NCBI GenBank assembly: GCA_040002845.1
Contig: JBDUDR010000014.1
Coordinates: 1 to 37,437, forward strand
Direction of reading: 5' to 3'
Length of the DNA stretch: 37,437 nt
DNA from: JBDUDR01 sp040002845
GTDB lineage: Bacteria; Actinomycetota; Actinomycetes; Propionibacteriales; Nocardioidaceae
The position numbers and the translations under genes are program-made. The notes beneath the pieces are model-generated. The model was not told the DNA's origin. It worked only from the letters and a program-made list of their open reading frames with translations, and made no database searches. Of the stretch, positions 23,812 through 31,759 are shown piece by piece (position 1 is the stretch's first letter; the number at the start of each line of letters is the position of its first letter).

Positions 23812-24384
23812 TCAGAGTTTCTGCGCGATGAGCAGCCCGTCCCCAACCGGAAGGAGCAGCGGCAGCAGCCGCTCATCAGCGGCCACGGTCCTGCCGAGCT
23901 CGCGAATCGTCACGGTGGACGGATCGCGCTGCGCCGGGTCGGCGACCCGGTTGTGCCACAGGGCGTTGTCGAAGATCACGACACCTCGGGGCCGGAGCAG
24001 CCGGATTGCCTCGGTCAAGTATTCGCCGTACTCCTGCTTGTCCCCGTCGCAGAAGACGATGTCGTAGTGACCGTCGGTCAACCGCGGGAGCACATCAAGG
24101 GCGGGTCCCGGGATCAGCCGGAACCGTTGTGGCGCGACGCCGGCCTCCAGGAACGACTCCCGGGCCAGTCGCTGGTGTTCGACCTCGAGGTCGACGCTGG
24201 TCAGCACGCCATCCTCGCGCATTCCGCGCAGCAGCCACACTCCGGACACACCCGTACCGGTGCCCACCTCCACCACGGCCCGCGAGTCGAGGAGCGAGGC
24301 CAACAGCCGCAAGGTCGAACCCCCGCCGGCCCCGATCGGCACGACACCCACCTCTTCGGCGCGCGCCCGGGCGGCGGCCAGCAC
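23812..24384 (-). CDS. SAM-dependent O-methyltransferase (Rv1220c-like)
   Basis: At least 190 residues. The fold is the class I, catechol-O-methyltransferase-like type: VVEVGTGTGVSGVWLL binds SAM, SVDLEVEHQ is the second motif, DIVFCDGDKQEY the metal/catalytic loop and VVIFDNALW the third Asp-Asn pair. The substrate is unknown. GTG 24384 is the only standard start, yet the frame stays open upstream to 24504 and encodes TWAYAEDYIAEDEV, which matches the N-terminus of homologues. Translation may begin at an ATC (24447) 5 nt after GGAGG or at a CTG (24459). Divergent from sigE, as in M. tuberculosis. Confidence 0.85.
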   Translation of the reverse strand: MLAAARARAEEVGVVPIGAGGGSTLRLLASLLDSRAVVEVGTGTGVSGVWLLRGMREDGVLTSVDLEVEHQRLARESFLEAGVAPQRFRLIPGPALDVLPRLTDGHYDIVFCDGDKQEYGEYLTEAIRLLRPRGVVIFDNALWHNRVADPAQRDPSTVTIRELGRTVAADERLLPLLLPVGDGLLIAQKL

Positions 24385-24468
24385 CTCGTCCTCGGCGATG
24401 TAGTCCTCGGCATAGGCCCAGGTGGCAGATGTGGGTGCGCTTGCGATGACAGCCTCCAGGGTCGGCTC

Positions 24469-24487
24469 CGCTGGCTCCGAGCCAGCG
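24469..24487. promoter_or_regulatory. 19-bp palindrome between the O-methyltransferase gene and sigE
   Basis: CGCTGGCTC and GAGCCAGCG form a perfect 9-bp inverted repeat around a single central C. It lies upstream of every plausible methyltransferase start and about 50 nt before the sigE promoter. It could be an operator for a dimeric regulator or a leader hairpin; no binding protein is suggested. Confidence 0.45.
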
Positions 24488-24536
24488 AGATGTACTGCGA
24501 GTTAGGCGAGAGCCTATCCGTCCGGTTTGGGTGGCT

Positions 24537-24562
24537 GGAACCTCCCGTGTCGACCGGTCGTT
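24537..24562 (+). promoter_or_regulatory. ECF-type promoter of sigE (GGAACC-N16-CGTT)
   Basis: GGAACC at 24537-24542 and CGTT at 24559-24562 are separated by exactly 16 nt. This fits the consensus of SigE/SigR-type ECF sigma factors. It lies 114 nt upstream of the sigE start, so the operon is probably autoregulated. No other copy of the full pattern was seen in the window. Confidence 0.8.
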
Positions 24563-24676
24563 CTCCCCAATGCCCGGTCCAACCCGTTCACAGGCTGTTT
24601 TCAGGTGCCGCTGTCATACTCAGGAGTACGCAGGGTGACGCAACATCAGGTCGAGACCAGGTGGGGAGGGGTCGTC

Positions 24677-25294
24677 GTGGACGACGGCATGCCTGAAACC
24701 TGGTCACCTCCCAGCTGGGAGGAGATCGTCCGCACGCACTCAGCCCGCGTCTATCGCCTCGCCTACCGGCTCACGGGCAACGCACACGACGCCGAGGACC
24801 TCACCCAGGACGTGTTCGTCCGGGTGTTCAGGTCGTTGCACAACTACACGCCAGGCACCTTCGAGGGCTGGCTCTACCGCATCACGACCAACTTGTTCCT
24901 CGACTCGGCGCGCCGCAAGAAAAAGATCCGCTTCGACGGGTTCGTTGACGACGCCCAGGAACGGCTGCCCGGGCGGGAGCCGACGCCAGAGCGGGCGGCT
25001 CTGGACCAGATGTTCGATGTTGACGTGTGCAACGCACTGAGCTCGTTGGCACCGGAGTTCCGCGCCGCGGTCGTTCTCTGTGACATCGAGGGATACTCCT
25101 ACGAGGAAGTCGCCAGCACCCTCGGGATCAAGCTCGGGACGGTACGCTCCCGCATCCACCGCGGTAGGGCGATGCTCCGCAAGGCGTTGGCCCACCGCGC
25201 TCCGGTAGCCGGCCGGGTCAGGGTAGGAGGTCCCGTCGATCCGACACCGTCACCCCGACGTTCGATGTCCCAGCCTCACCCGGGGGAGGTGTGA
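24677..25294 (+). CDS. sigE: ECF RNA polymerase sigma factor SigE
   Basis: 205 residues. Region 2 spans about 15-85 (VYRLAYRLTGNAHDAEDLTQDVF, GTFEGWLYRITTNLFLD) and region 4 about 115-170 (SLAPEFRAAVVLCDIEGYSYEE, then TVRSRIHRGRAMLRKAL). Gene order (O-methyltransferase divergent, anti-sigma and tatB downstream) identifies the SigE type that controls the envelope-stress response. GTG 24677 has GGGGAGGGG 6 nt upstream; the longer open frame would start upstream of the promoter CGTT. A tail of about 30 residues follows region 4. The stop overlaps the anti-sigma ATG (TGATG), coupling their translation. Confidence 0.92.
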   Translation: MDDGMPETWSPPSWEEIVRTHSARVYRLAYRLTGNAHDAEDLTQDVFVRVFRSLHNYTPGTFEGWLYRITTNLFLDSARRKKKIRFDGFVDDAQERLPGREPTPERAALDQMFDVDVCNALSSLAPEFRAAVVLCDIEGYSYEEVASTLGIKLGTVRSRIHRGRAMLRKALAHRAPVAGRVRVGGPVDPTPSPRRSMSQPHPGEV

Positions 25295-25899
25295 TGGGTC
25301 ATCTGGGCAGCCGCATCTCCGCATTTGTCGATGGCGAGCTCCCTGCGTCAGCTCGTGATCATGCGTTGGCGCACTGTGAGCGATGCGCGTCATGCCGTCG
25401 GGACGTTGCAGTCGAGCGCTGGCTCAAGGTCCAGCATCGTTCGATGACTCCTGCCGAACCGTCCGCGACGTTGCTCGGCAACCTGTTCGCAATCGGTCAG
25501 TCCGCTGACCTCGAGACCAGCAGCGAGCACGCGTTGTCGGAGTTGCACCGGCGCGAGGGATCGCTGGCGCCAGCCGCGTTCCCAACCGCGGCGACCGGAA
25601 GCTACCTCGGGTCGGCGCAGCCGTTGGGCCCTTCCAGATCTCACTCCGCCCTGCTGAGTGACCGTCGTCGGGCCGCGGGACTCGTCATGGCCGGGGCCGG
25701 ATCGGTGACTGCCGCCGTCTTCGGCCTTGCGTACGTCCTGGGCGCCCCTGCTGCGACCACCCGGCCGGCGCCCGTGACCCCGGAAGTGGATCAGTTCTCC
25801 GCCGAGTTCACCGGAACATCCGACAGCCTCCCGTTCTCCGATCCCGCGTTCGGCATCTACTCCGCGGCCTTCGACTCTGGTCGCCCTGGCCACCGGTGA
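25294..25899 (+). CDS. rseA: Zinc-binding anti-sigma factor (RseA type)
   Basis: 201 residues. The N-terminal ZAS domain has His27, Cys31 and Cys34 in HCERCASC (Hx3Cx2C), which binds zinc and holds the sigma factor. One membrane helix follows (LVMAGAGSVTAAVFGLAYVLG, about residues 128-148), leaving about 50 residues outside. M. tuberculosis RseA is soluble, so this is the membrane-anchored form, suited to release by proteolysis. GGGGGAGG precedes the ATG; the start overlaps sigE and the stop overlaps the next gene (GTGA), so the three products are probably made in fixed ratio. Confidence 0.88.
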   Translation: MGHLGSRISAFVDGELPASARDHALAHCERCASCRRDVAVERWLKVQHRSMTPAEPSATLLGNLFAIGQSADLETSSEHALSELHRREGSLAPAAFPTAATGSYLGSAQPLGPSRSHSALLSDRRRAAGLVMAGAGSVTAAVFGLAYVLGAPAATTRPAPVTPEVDQFSAEFTGTSDSLPFSDPAFGIYSAAFDSGRPGHR

Positions 25900-27008
25900 C
25901 CGGAGAGCTGGTTGCCCGGTCGACCGCCTCAGCCAAGGGCGGGACGCTTCATCGAAGCATCGCAGCGGCGTTGACTCTGGGTGCAATCAGCGCGTTCGCC
26001 TTCATGGGTTCGGCACCTCCTGCATCGGCGAAGTCGCACGCTCGAGCTGGTGGCGAAGCGGCAGCGGTTGCCTTCCTGCGGCTCGCTGTCGCGGCCCCCG
26101 ACTCGGTGTCCTACTTCGGCACCCGTGTCGTGTTCGCCGCGAGTCCTGGGGGAGCCAGCACCGTGCTGGTCGACGTTCGTCATGTCTATGGCCAGGGCAC
26201 CAGGATGACGGTGCGTGGTGGCGCCAGTGACGGGTCGAATGCCATGTTCCTGGGCGACCAGGGGGCCGGGTCGCAAGGCTTGCACCCAAACCAGCTCAGC
26301 CTGCTGGTCGACAACTTCGACCTGAGGGTGGAGGGGCCGGGTGACATCGCCGGCCGCAAAGCCGTCGTGGTGAGCGCGGATCACCCCGGTGTGGCGTCCG
26401 CGAAGTTCTGGATCGACCGCGCGACCGGGCTGTTGCTGCGCACCGAGGTCTACGGCGCCGATGGCCGGCTGTGGCGAGCGAGCGCCTTCGTCCGCGTGAG
26501 CATCCATCCACACCTCTTCATGCAACACCTGCCGCCGATCGTGCAGGTTCCGGACGCTGTCGCGCTGTCCCGACGCTCGCTGCCCTCGCTACGGCAGGAT
26601 GGATACCGTTGTCCGGCGCACCTCAGGTCGGGGTTCGCTCTGACCGATATCGATCGGGTACACGAACCCACACCCGCGGTGCACATGACGTACACCGACG
26701 GCCTTTCGGTGATCTCGGTCTTCGAGCAGCGTGGCTCTCTCGCGGCATCTGCTGTGGATGGCTACCTGCCGGTCTCGATCGACGGTCAGCGGGTCTATGT
26801 GAAGTACGGCCTGCCCACGTCGATCCTGTGGGCAAGCAACGACATGGTCTACACGGTGCTGACGGACGCACCGGACTCCACACTGGCTCACATCGTGGCG
26901 GCGTACCCAAGCCGCGCGCCGGAGTCCTCCGATGACTTCTGGTCGCGCCTCTGGCGGGGCCTGGGACGGCTGATTGCCTGCGCCTTCCCGCTCGCGATCG
27001 GCGTCTGA
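25896..27008 (+). CDS. RseB/MucB-like sigma-E regulatory protein
   Basis: 370 residues. There is a signal peptide (LTLGAISAFAFMGSAPPASA, ending near residue 45). The N-terminal domain resembles the LolA-like fold of RseB: VSYFGTRVVFA, DVRHVYGQGTRMTV, then FWIDRATGLLLRTEVYGADG. The C-terminal part has MTYTDGLSVISVFEQRG, as in RseB. In proteobacteria RseB shields the anti-sigma factor from cleavage until envelope damage; the same role here is inferred from position and fold. A C-terminal hydrophobic stretch (LGRLIACAFPLAIGV) may insert in the membrane. It starts at GTG 25896, overlapping the anti-sigma stop by 4 nt. The htrA gene found here in M. tuberculosis is missing. Confidence 0.75.
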   Translation: MTGELVARSTASAKGGTLHRSIAAALTLGAISAFAFMGSAPPASAKSHARAGGEAAAVAFLRLAVAAPDSVSYFGTRVVFAASPGGASTVLVDVRHVYGQGTRMTVRGGASDGSNAMFLGDQGAGSQGLHPNQLSLLVDNFDLRVEGPGDIAGRKAVVVSADHPGVASAKFWIDRATGLLLRTEVYGADGRLWRASAFVRVSIHPHLFMQHLPPIVQVPDAVALSRRSLPSLRQDGYRCPAHLRSGFALTDIDRVHEPTPAVHMTYTDGLSVISVFEQRGSLAASAVDGYLPVSIDGQRVYVKYGLPTSILWASNDMVYTVLTDAPDSTLAHIVAAYPSRAPESSDDFWSRLWRGLGRLIACAFPLAIGV

Positions 27009-27039
27009 CGCCAAGGTGGCGTCGATGCCGTACGGCAGC

Positions 27040-27399
27040 CTAGGTGGCGTCGAGGTCGTACGGCGGCCGTTCTCCCGGCACCAGCGGGCGATGACCCGGG
27101 CGCACGTCTCGCGGCTGACTGACCGCGACGTCTGCATCGTCATCATCGAGTGCGCCGTCGAACGCACCCAGCACGTGCTTCTGCACCAGCGTGCGCGGGT
27201 TGAGATCGGCCAGATTCAGGTCGGAGAAGTCCGACCCCAGCTCCTTGTTGAGTTCCGACCGGGCGTTGTTGGCGAGATCGCGGATGGTGCGCACCATCCG
27301 GCCCGCCTGCCTGGCCAGGTCGGGTAGCTTGTCCGGCCCGACGATGAACACCGCGGCGATCAACAGCACGGCGAGCTCAGGCAGCCCGACATCGAACAT
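27040..27399 (-). CDS. tatB: Sec-independent protein translocase TatB
   Basis: 119 residues. It begins MFDVGLPELAVLLIAAVFIVG, the single TatA/B-type membrane helix, followed by the conserved PDKLPDLARQAGRMVRTIRD amphipathic helix and a charged tail. TatB binds signal peptides of folded exported proteins with TatC. ATG 27399 has AAGGGAG 7 nt upstream. A TAGGCT box on the minus strand (27433-27438) is a possible -10, leaving a leader of about 27 nt. It converges with the RseB-like gene; the adjacency to sigE is conserved in actinobacteria. Confidence 0.9.
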   Translation of the reverse strand: MFDVGLPELAVLLIAAVFIVGPDKLPDLARQAGRMVRTIRDLANNARSELNKELGSDFSDLNLADLNPRTLVQKHVLGAFDGALDDDDADVAVSQPRDVRPGHRPLVPGERPPYDLDAT

Positions 27400-27546
27400 C
27401 GCGGACTCCCTTCGTCGTGGTGCCTCCAACCCAGCCTAATGCGGCGGCGGCCTCGCTCTGGCCGCCCCTCGGGTCCCGCCGAGACGCCAGCTTGTCGGCA
27501 GTTTGGTCGGCGTGTCGCGGCACAGCTGGCTTCTCGGCCGGGTGCT

Positions 27547-28701
27547 TCAGTTGCGACTCGCCGGGCTGAGGCCGAGCTGCATTCCCGCCAGGCCCCGCCC
27601 ACGTCCGCCGAGCGTCGCGGCGAGATCACGCAACCCCTCCGCGGCCGTTCCCCCCGCCGGATTGAGAGCGACCGGCTGGCCCAGATCGCCGCCCACCCGG
27701 AGCGACTCCTCGAGAGGTAGCCGAGCCAGCACGGGTACGGCGTACCCGAACCGTTGCGTGAGCGTGTCCGCCACCCGCTGTCCACCGCCAGTCCCGAACA
27801 ACTCGATCTGGTGCTCGGGTCCGCAGTGAGGACACGCCAAGTAGGACATGTTCTCGACCACACCGACGACTCGCTGGTTCATCATCGACGCGATGGTCCC
27901 GGCTCGCTCGGCAACGTCGGTCGCCGCCTCTTGCGGCGTGGTGACGACTATCACATCGGCGTTGGTCAGGTGCTGACCGACGGAGATCGCCATGTCGCCG
28001 GTGCCAGGAGGTAGATCGAGAAGCAGTACGTCGAGGTCGCCCCAGTAGACGTCGCTGAGCATCTGGACCAGCGCCCGGTCGAGCATCGGACCACGCCATG
28101 CGACTACCTGGTCAGGACGGGCCTTCAGCATGCCGATGGAGATGACCCGAAGGCCGTGAACGGGCACCGGCATGATCATGTCCTCGACCTGCGTCGGCCG
28201 CTGGTCGGCGACGCCCAGCATGGCCGGGATCGAGTGGCCGTAGACGTCCGCGTCGACGATGCCGACCTTGTAGCCCTGAGCGGCCATCGCAACCCCCAGG
28301 TTCGCGGTGACCGTCGACTTGCCGACGCCGCCCTTTCCAGAGGCGATTGCGAAGATCTTGGTCAGGTTGTCGGGCCGCGAGAAGGGAATCTCCTTCTCGT
28401 TGCGGCTACCCCGCAGGTCTGCCTGGAGCTGCTGGCGCTGCTCGGCTGACATCACGTCAAGCACTACCTGTACGTCGGTGATGCCGTCGACTCCGCTCAC
28501 CGCCGCGGTCACCTCGCGAGTGATCGTGTCTCGCATCGGGCAGCCGGCGACCGTAAGCAGCACCTCGACGCGGGCCGACCCCGAATTGTCGATGTCCACC
28601 GAGCGGACCATGCCGAGCTCGGTGATGGGGCGCTTGATCTCGGGGTCGTTGACGGTGGCCAGCGCGGACTGCACCGATTCGACGAGCGTGCCTGATGACA
28701 T
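27547..28701 (-). CDS. mrp: Mrp/ApbC family iron-sulfur cluster carrier ATPase
   Basis: 384 residues. The N-terminal MIP18/DUF59 domain (about 1-85, with VAGCPMRDTI around Cys54) is followed by a P-loop NTPase with Walker A SGKGGVGKST at 121-130, the Mrp switch LLLDLPPGTGD and a CPHC pair (Cys290, Cys293) that bridges an Fe-S cluster between two subunits. It should carry or assemble Fe-S clusters in the cytoplasm. ATG 28701 has no Shine-Dalgarno; a TAGCCT box (28708-28713 on the minus strand) lies exactly 6 nt upstream, so a leaderless mRNA is likely. The 147-nt gap to tatB holds only a -10 candidate. Confidence 0.92.
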   Translation of the reverse strand: MSSGTLVESVQSALATVNDPEIKRPITELGMVRSVDIDNSGSARVEVLLTVAGCPMRDTITREVTAAVSGVDGITDVQVVLDVMSAEQRQQLQADLRGSRNEKEIPFSRPDNLTKIFAIASGKGGVGKSTVTANLGVAMAAQGYKVGIVDADVYGHSIPAMLGVADQRPTQVEDMIMPVPVHGLRVISIGMLKARPDQVVAWRGPMLDRALVQMLSDVYWGDLDVLLLDLPPGTGDMAISVGQHLTNADVIVVTTPQEAATDVAERAGTIASMMNQRVVGVVENMSYLACPHCGPEHQIELFGTGGGQRVADTLTQRFGYAVPVLARLPLEESLRVGGDLGQPVALNPAGGTAAEGLRDLAATLGGRGRGLAGMQLGLSPASRN

Positions 28702-28785
28702 GAGCCAAGGCTACGTGCCCGATCGACAATGCGTCTGCCGGCCGTAGAAGGGTCCGCCGACTCGCGGGTTCTAAGATCTCCCCGT

Positions 28786-29862
28786 ATGGCCCCTGGACCT
28801 ACGGTGTTCGTCCACGTCGGCGTCCCAAAATCGGGTACGACGTTCTTGCAGAGCGTGCTTCACCACTACCGAAAGCAACTGCTACGTGTCGGTTTGCTAT
28901 ATCCACCCGGACCTGGCCCTAGGCACTTCCTGGCTGCGCTCGACGCCCGCGGCAACCACTGGTTCGGCGGTACGCAGCGCGACGCGGAAGGCGCCTGGAA
29001 GGCGCTGGTGGATCGCTGTCTGAATCACCACGGCACATCGGTGATCTCGCACGAGGTTCTCGCAACGGCCTCGAAGGGACACGCTCAGACTGCCTTGGCG
29101 CTACTGGCCGGCGCGGAGGTCCATGTCATTGTCACAACCCGCGACCCCGCGCGGCAGATGCTGGGCCAGTGGCAGGAGCTCATCAAGCATGGACGCAGCA
29201 TGGACTTCTCGGATTACTCCTCGAGAGTGTTACGGCACGCGTCTGACGCCGATGCGGAACCTGAGTTGGCCCTCTGGCGGTCTCAGGATCTGCCGGCGGT
29301 GCTTGCAAACTGGGGGCAGGGCGTTGACCCGCGCCGAGTCCATGTGGTCACCGTCCCGCCTCCATCGGCTGACCCTGCCTTGCTGTGGCAACGCTTCGGT
29401 ACCCTGCTGCGGATCGACCCGGCTGCGTTCGACGGCTCCTCGATCGGACGGCGCAACCCGACGCTGGGCATCGCTCAAACCGAGGCGCTGCGCCGGGTCA
29501 ACGTGGCGCTGGACGGAGCATTGACCGGGTCGGACTACGGTCGAGTGGTGAAGTCGTTGTTCGCCCAGCAGGTCCTCGGGTCGCAGCAGTCATCGAGGCG
29601 ACCGAGACTTCCCCAGGAGCTGCTGGCTCCGAGCCGCGCACTTGCGTCCACCTGGGTGGAACACATCGAGTCGTGTCAGTACGACGTGGTCGGGAACTTG
29701 GCGGAACTTGTTCCCGATCAAGACCCCGGCGACCATGACGAGCCCACAGCTGCTTCACATCAAGAGGTCGCAGGCGTTATGGCTTCCGCCACCGCGGAGC
29801 TGCTCGTCACGATCGCGAACCTCCGGCGGGAGCGACGCAAGGGTGGTCAGGACACAGGCTGA
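28786..29862 (+). CDS. PAPS-type sulfotransferase-like P-loop protein
   Basis: 358 residues. It begins MAPGPTVFVHVGVPKSGTTFLQ, the 5'-phosphosulfate loop of sulfotransferases (PKSGTTFLQ at about 14-22). TTRDPARQMLGQWQ, around residue 120, stands where the 3'-phosphate motif is expected. It may transfer sulfate from PAPS to a small molecule or polymer. Sequence outside these motifs is not recognised, and some proteins of this kind have lost activity. A TAAGAT box (28772-28777) lies 8 nt before the ATG with no Shine-Dalgarno. It is inserted between mrp and the DUF1003/MgtE-N pair and is not expected there from the mycobacterial gene order. Confidence 0.68.
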   Translation: MAPGPTVFVHVGVPKSGTTFLQSVLHHYRKQLLRVGLLYPPGPGPRHFLAALDARGNHWFGGTQRDAEGAWKALVDRCLNHHGTSVISHEVLATASKGHAQTALALLAGAEVHVIVTTRDPARQMLGQWQELIKHGRSMDFSDYSSRVLRHASDADAEPELALWRSQDLPAVLANWGQGVDPRRVHVVTVPPPSADPALLWQRFGTLLRIDPAAFDGSSIGRRNPTLGIAQTEALRRVNVALDGALTGSDYGRVVKSLFAQQVLGSQQSSRRPRLPQELLAPSRALASTWVEHIESCQYDVVGNLAELVPDQDPGDHDEPTAASHQEVAGVMASATAELLVTIANLRRERRKGGQDTG

Positions 29863-29901
29863 ATGATCGCTGAGCGACGCGGTCACGGACGATGCGCGCC
29901 G

Positions 29902-30465
29902 CTAGCTTTTGGGCGGCCGCCGCCGCGGTCCCACGGCGGAGTCTTGCGGATCTCGCCAGGCCGCCGGCTTCTCCGAGTCTGTCGACGCCCGCTCCTCCAG
30001 CTCGGCCAGGACCGCCCGCAGCTCCGAGCGGAGGAAGTCGCGGGTGACCACGTCTCCGATCCCCATCCGCAGACTGGCCACCTCACGGGCGAGAAACTCC
30101 ATGTCGGCATGGGACCGCCAGTTGGCCTCGCGATCGTGCTCGAGCTGTACGCGCTCCCGCCCCTCCTGCCGGTTCTGAGCCAGCAGGATGAGCGGGGCGG
30201 CGTACGACGCCTGGGTGGAGAAGAACAGGTTCAGCAGGATGAACGGGTACGGATCCCATCGGAGTCCGTAGATGCCGATCACGTTGATTAGCACCCAGAC
30301 GATGACGAACACCGTCATGTACGCCAGGAACCGTGCGGTCCCCATGAATCGTGCGAACGTCTCCGCGAACTTGCCGAAGGTCTCCGGGTCGTACGGCGGC
30401 CGGCGCACGAACTGCCGCCCCGGTGCCTTCGGTACGTCGAGCCGTGTCTTGGTCTCACGCGCCAT
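29902..30465 (-). CDS. DUF1003 membrane protein
   Basis: 187 residues. Two membrane helices (FLAYMTVFVIVWVLINVIGIYGL and PFILLNLFFSTQASYAAPLILLA, about residues 46-105) are followed by the DUF1003 signature NRQEGRERVQLEHD, a helical region and a basic proline-rich tail. The function is unknown. It starts 11 nt inside the end of the MgtE-N/CBS gene with GGAGG 6 nt before the ATG, so the two are co-expressed. The pairing is conserved in actinobacteria and suggests a shared role in ion homeostasis (inference). Confidence 0.88.
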   Translation of the reverse strand: MARETKTRLDVPKAPGRQFVRRPPYDPETFGKFAETFARFMGTARFLAYMTVFVIVWVLINVIGIYGLRWDPYPFILLNLFFSTQASYAAPLILLAQNRQEGRERVQLEHDREANWRSHADMEFLAREVASLRMGIGDVVTRDFLRSELRAVLAELEERASTDSEKPAAWRDPQDSAVGPRRRPPKS

Positions 30466-31717
30466 GGCTCGCCTCCGGGGCTGAGTCGCGGTCGCGCCAG
30501 TTGTCCGGGAGCATGTGGTCGAGTACGTCGTCAACCGTGACAACGCCAAGCAGGCGGCCATCCTCGTCGCAGACCGGGCTGGCCACCAGGTTGTAAGCCG
30601 CCAGGTGGCTCGCCACGTCCGACAGGGAGGACTCCGGCCGGAGCGTTTCGAGGTCGTTGTCGACAACCGCCGACACCAGCGTCGACGGAGGCTCCCTCAG
30701 CATCCGCTGGAAATGCGCCACGCCGACGAGCCTTCCGGTCGGGGTCTCGAGCGGTGGACGGCAGACGAACACCATGGCTGCCAGCGATGGAGTGAGCTCG
30801 ACCTGGCGCACCCGCGCCAGCGCATCGGCGACGGTGGCGACGGGTGGCAGGATGATTGGTTCGGTGGTCATCAGCCCACCCGCGGTCGACTCCTCGTAGG
30901 TGAGCAGTCGCCGGACATCCTCAGCCTCCCCGGGCTCCATCAGCAACAACAGTTCTTCGGCCATCTCGGGCGGGAGCTCGGCCATCAGGTCCGCGGCGTC
31001 GTCTGGATCCATCTCCTCCAGGACGTCCGCGGCCCGCTCGGTGTCGAGCGCGCCCAAGATCTCGACCTGCGTCTCCTCCGGCAGCTCCTCGAGGACGTCC
31101 GCCAGCCGGTCGTCGGCGAGAGCAGCCGCCACCTCGTTCCGGCGCTTGGGAGACAGCTCGTGGATCATGTTTGCGAGGTCTGCCGGTCTCATCGAGTCGA
31201 TCGCGGCCAGCAGATGGGCTGCGCCCTGTGCCTCTGTGTCAGCCGTCAGACCCGTCACGTCGTACCAGTCCAGCACCCTGGTGTTGCCCCGCCGGCCGAA
31301 CCGCTTGGGGCGCTCCAGCACAGCGACCTTGCTCAACACCCAGTCGTGGCTGCGTGTTTCCTCCATGCCGACGTCAACCACCACCGCCTCCGCGCCGGAA
31401 TCGCGGATCACCACCTTGCGATCGAGGAGCTCGCCGAGCACCAGTGTCTCGGTCGAGCGTTGCTCGAAACGGCGCATGTTGACCAAACCAGTGGTGAGCA
31501 CCTGCCCCGCTGCCAGGCCCGTCACCCGGGTCATCGGCAAGAAGATGCGGCGGCGCCCGAACACCTCGACCACCAACCCGAGCACCCGCGGCGGCTTGTC
31601 GTCGATGCGCAAGGCCACCACAAGGTCGCGCACCTTGCCCACCTGATCACCATTTGGGTCGAAGACCAGGAGACCGGCCAGGCGCGCCGCGAAGACCTTG
31701 CTCGGCGATCCGCTCAC
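30455..31717 (-). CDS. Soluble MgtE-N and CBS domain protein (Rv1232c-like)
   Basis: 420 residues without membrane helices. Two PRC-barrel-like halves occupy about residues 8-160 (GLLVFDPNGDQVGKVRDLVV). Then comes an MgtE N-domain with repeated acidic helices (LADVLEELPEETQVEILG, AADVLEEMDPDDAADLMAEL) and a CBS pair from about 275 to 400 (TTEPIILPPVATVADAL, then LLGVVTVDDVLDHML). It equals the cytosolic magnesium-sensing half of the MgtE channel with no channel, so it may sense magnesium or a nucleotide for another protein. GTG 31717 has no Shine-Dalgarno, but TAATCT on the minus strand (31724-31729) lies 6 nt upstream. It is divergent from the PhzF gene with only 42 nt between the starts. 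Confidence 0.85.
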   Translation of the reverse strand: MSGSPSKVFAARLAGLLVFDPNGDQVGKVRDLVVALRIDDKPPRVLGLVVEVFGRRRIFLPMTRVTGLAAGQVLTTGLVNMRRFEQRSTETLVLGELLDRKVVIRDSGAEAVVVDVGMEETRSHDWVLSKVAVLERPKRFGRRGNTRVLDWYDVTGLTADTEAQGAAHLLAAIDSMRPADLANMIHELSPKRRNEVAAALADDRLADVLEELPEETQVEILGALDTERAADVLEEMDPDDAADLMAELPPEMAEELLLLMEPGEAEDVRRLLTYEESTAGGLMTTEPIILPPVATVADALARVRQVELTPSLAAMVFVCRPPLETPTGRLVGVAHFQRMLREPPSTLVSAVVDNDLETLRPESSLSDVASHLAAYNLVASPVCDEDGRLLGVVTVDDVLDHMLPDNWRDRDSAPEASHGA

Positions 31718-31759
31718 GCTGAGAGATTACCGGTCGGGGTCGCGATCTAAGGTGATTCC

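Noticed and set aside
25238..25247. GATCCGACAC inside the end of sigE as a seventh repeat copy
   Set aside because: Only 10 bases match, the rest of the unit is absent and the site is coding; chance is a sufficient explanation.
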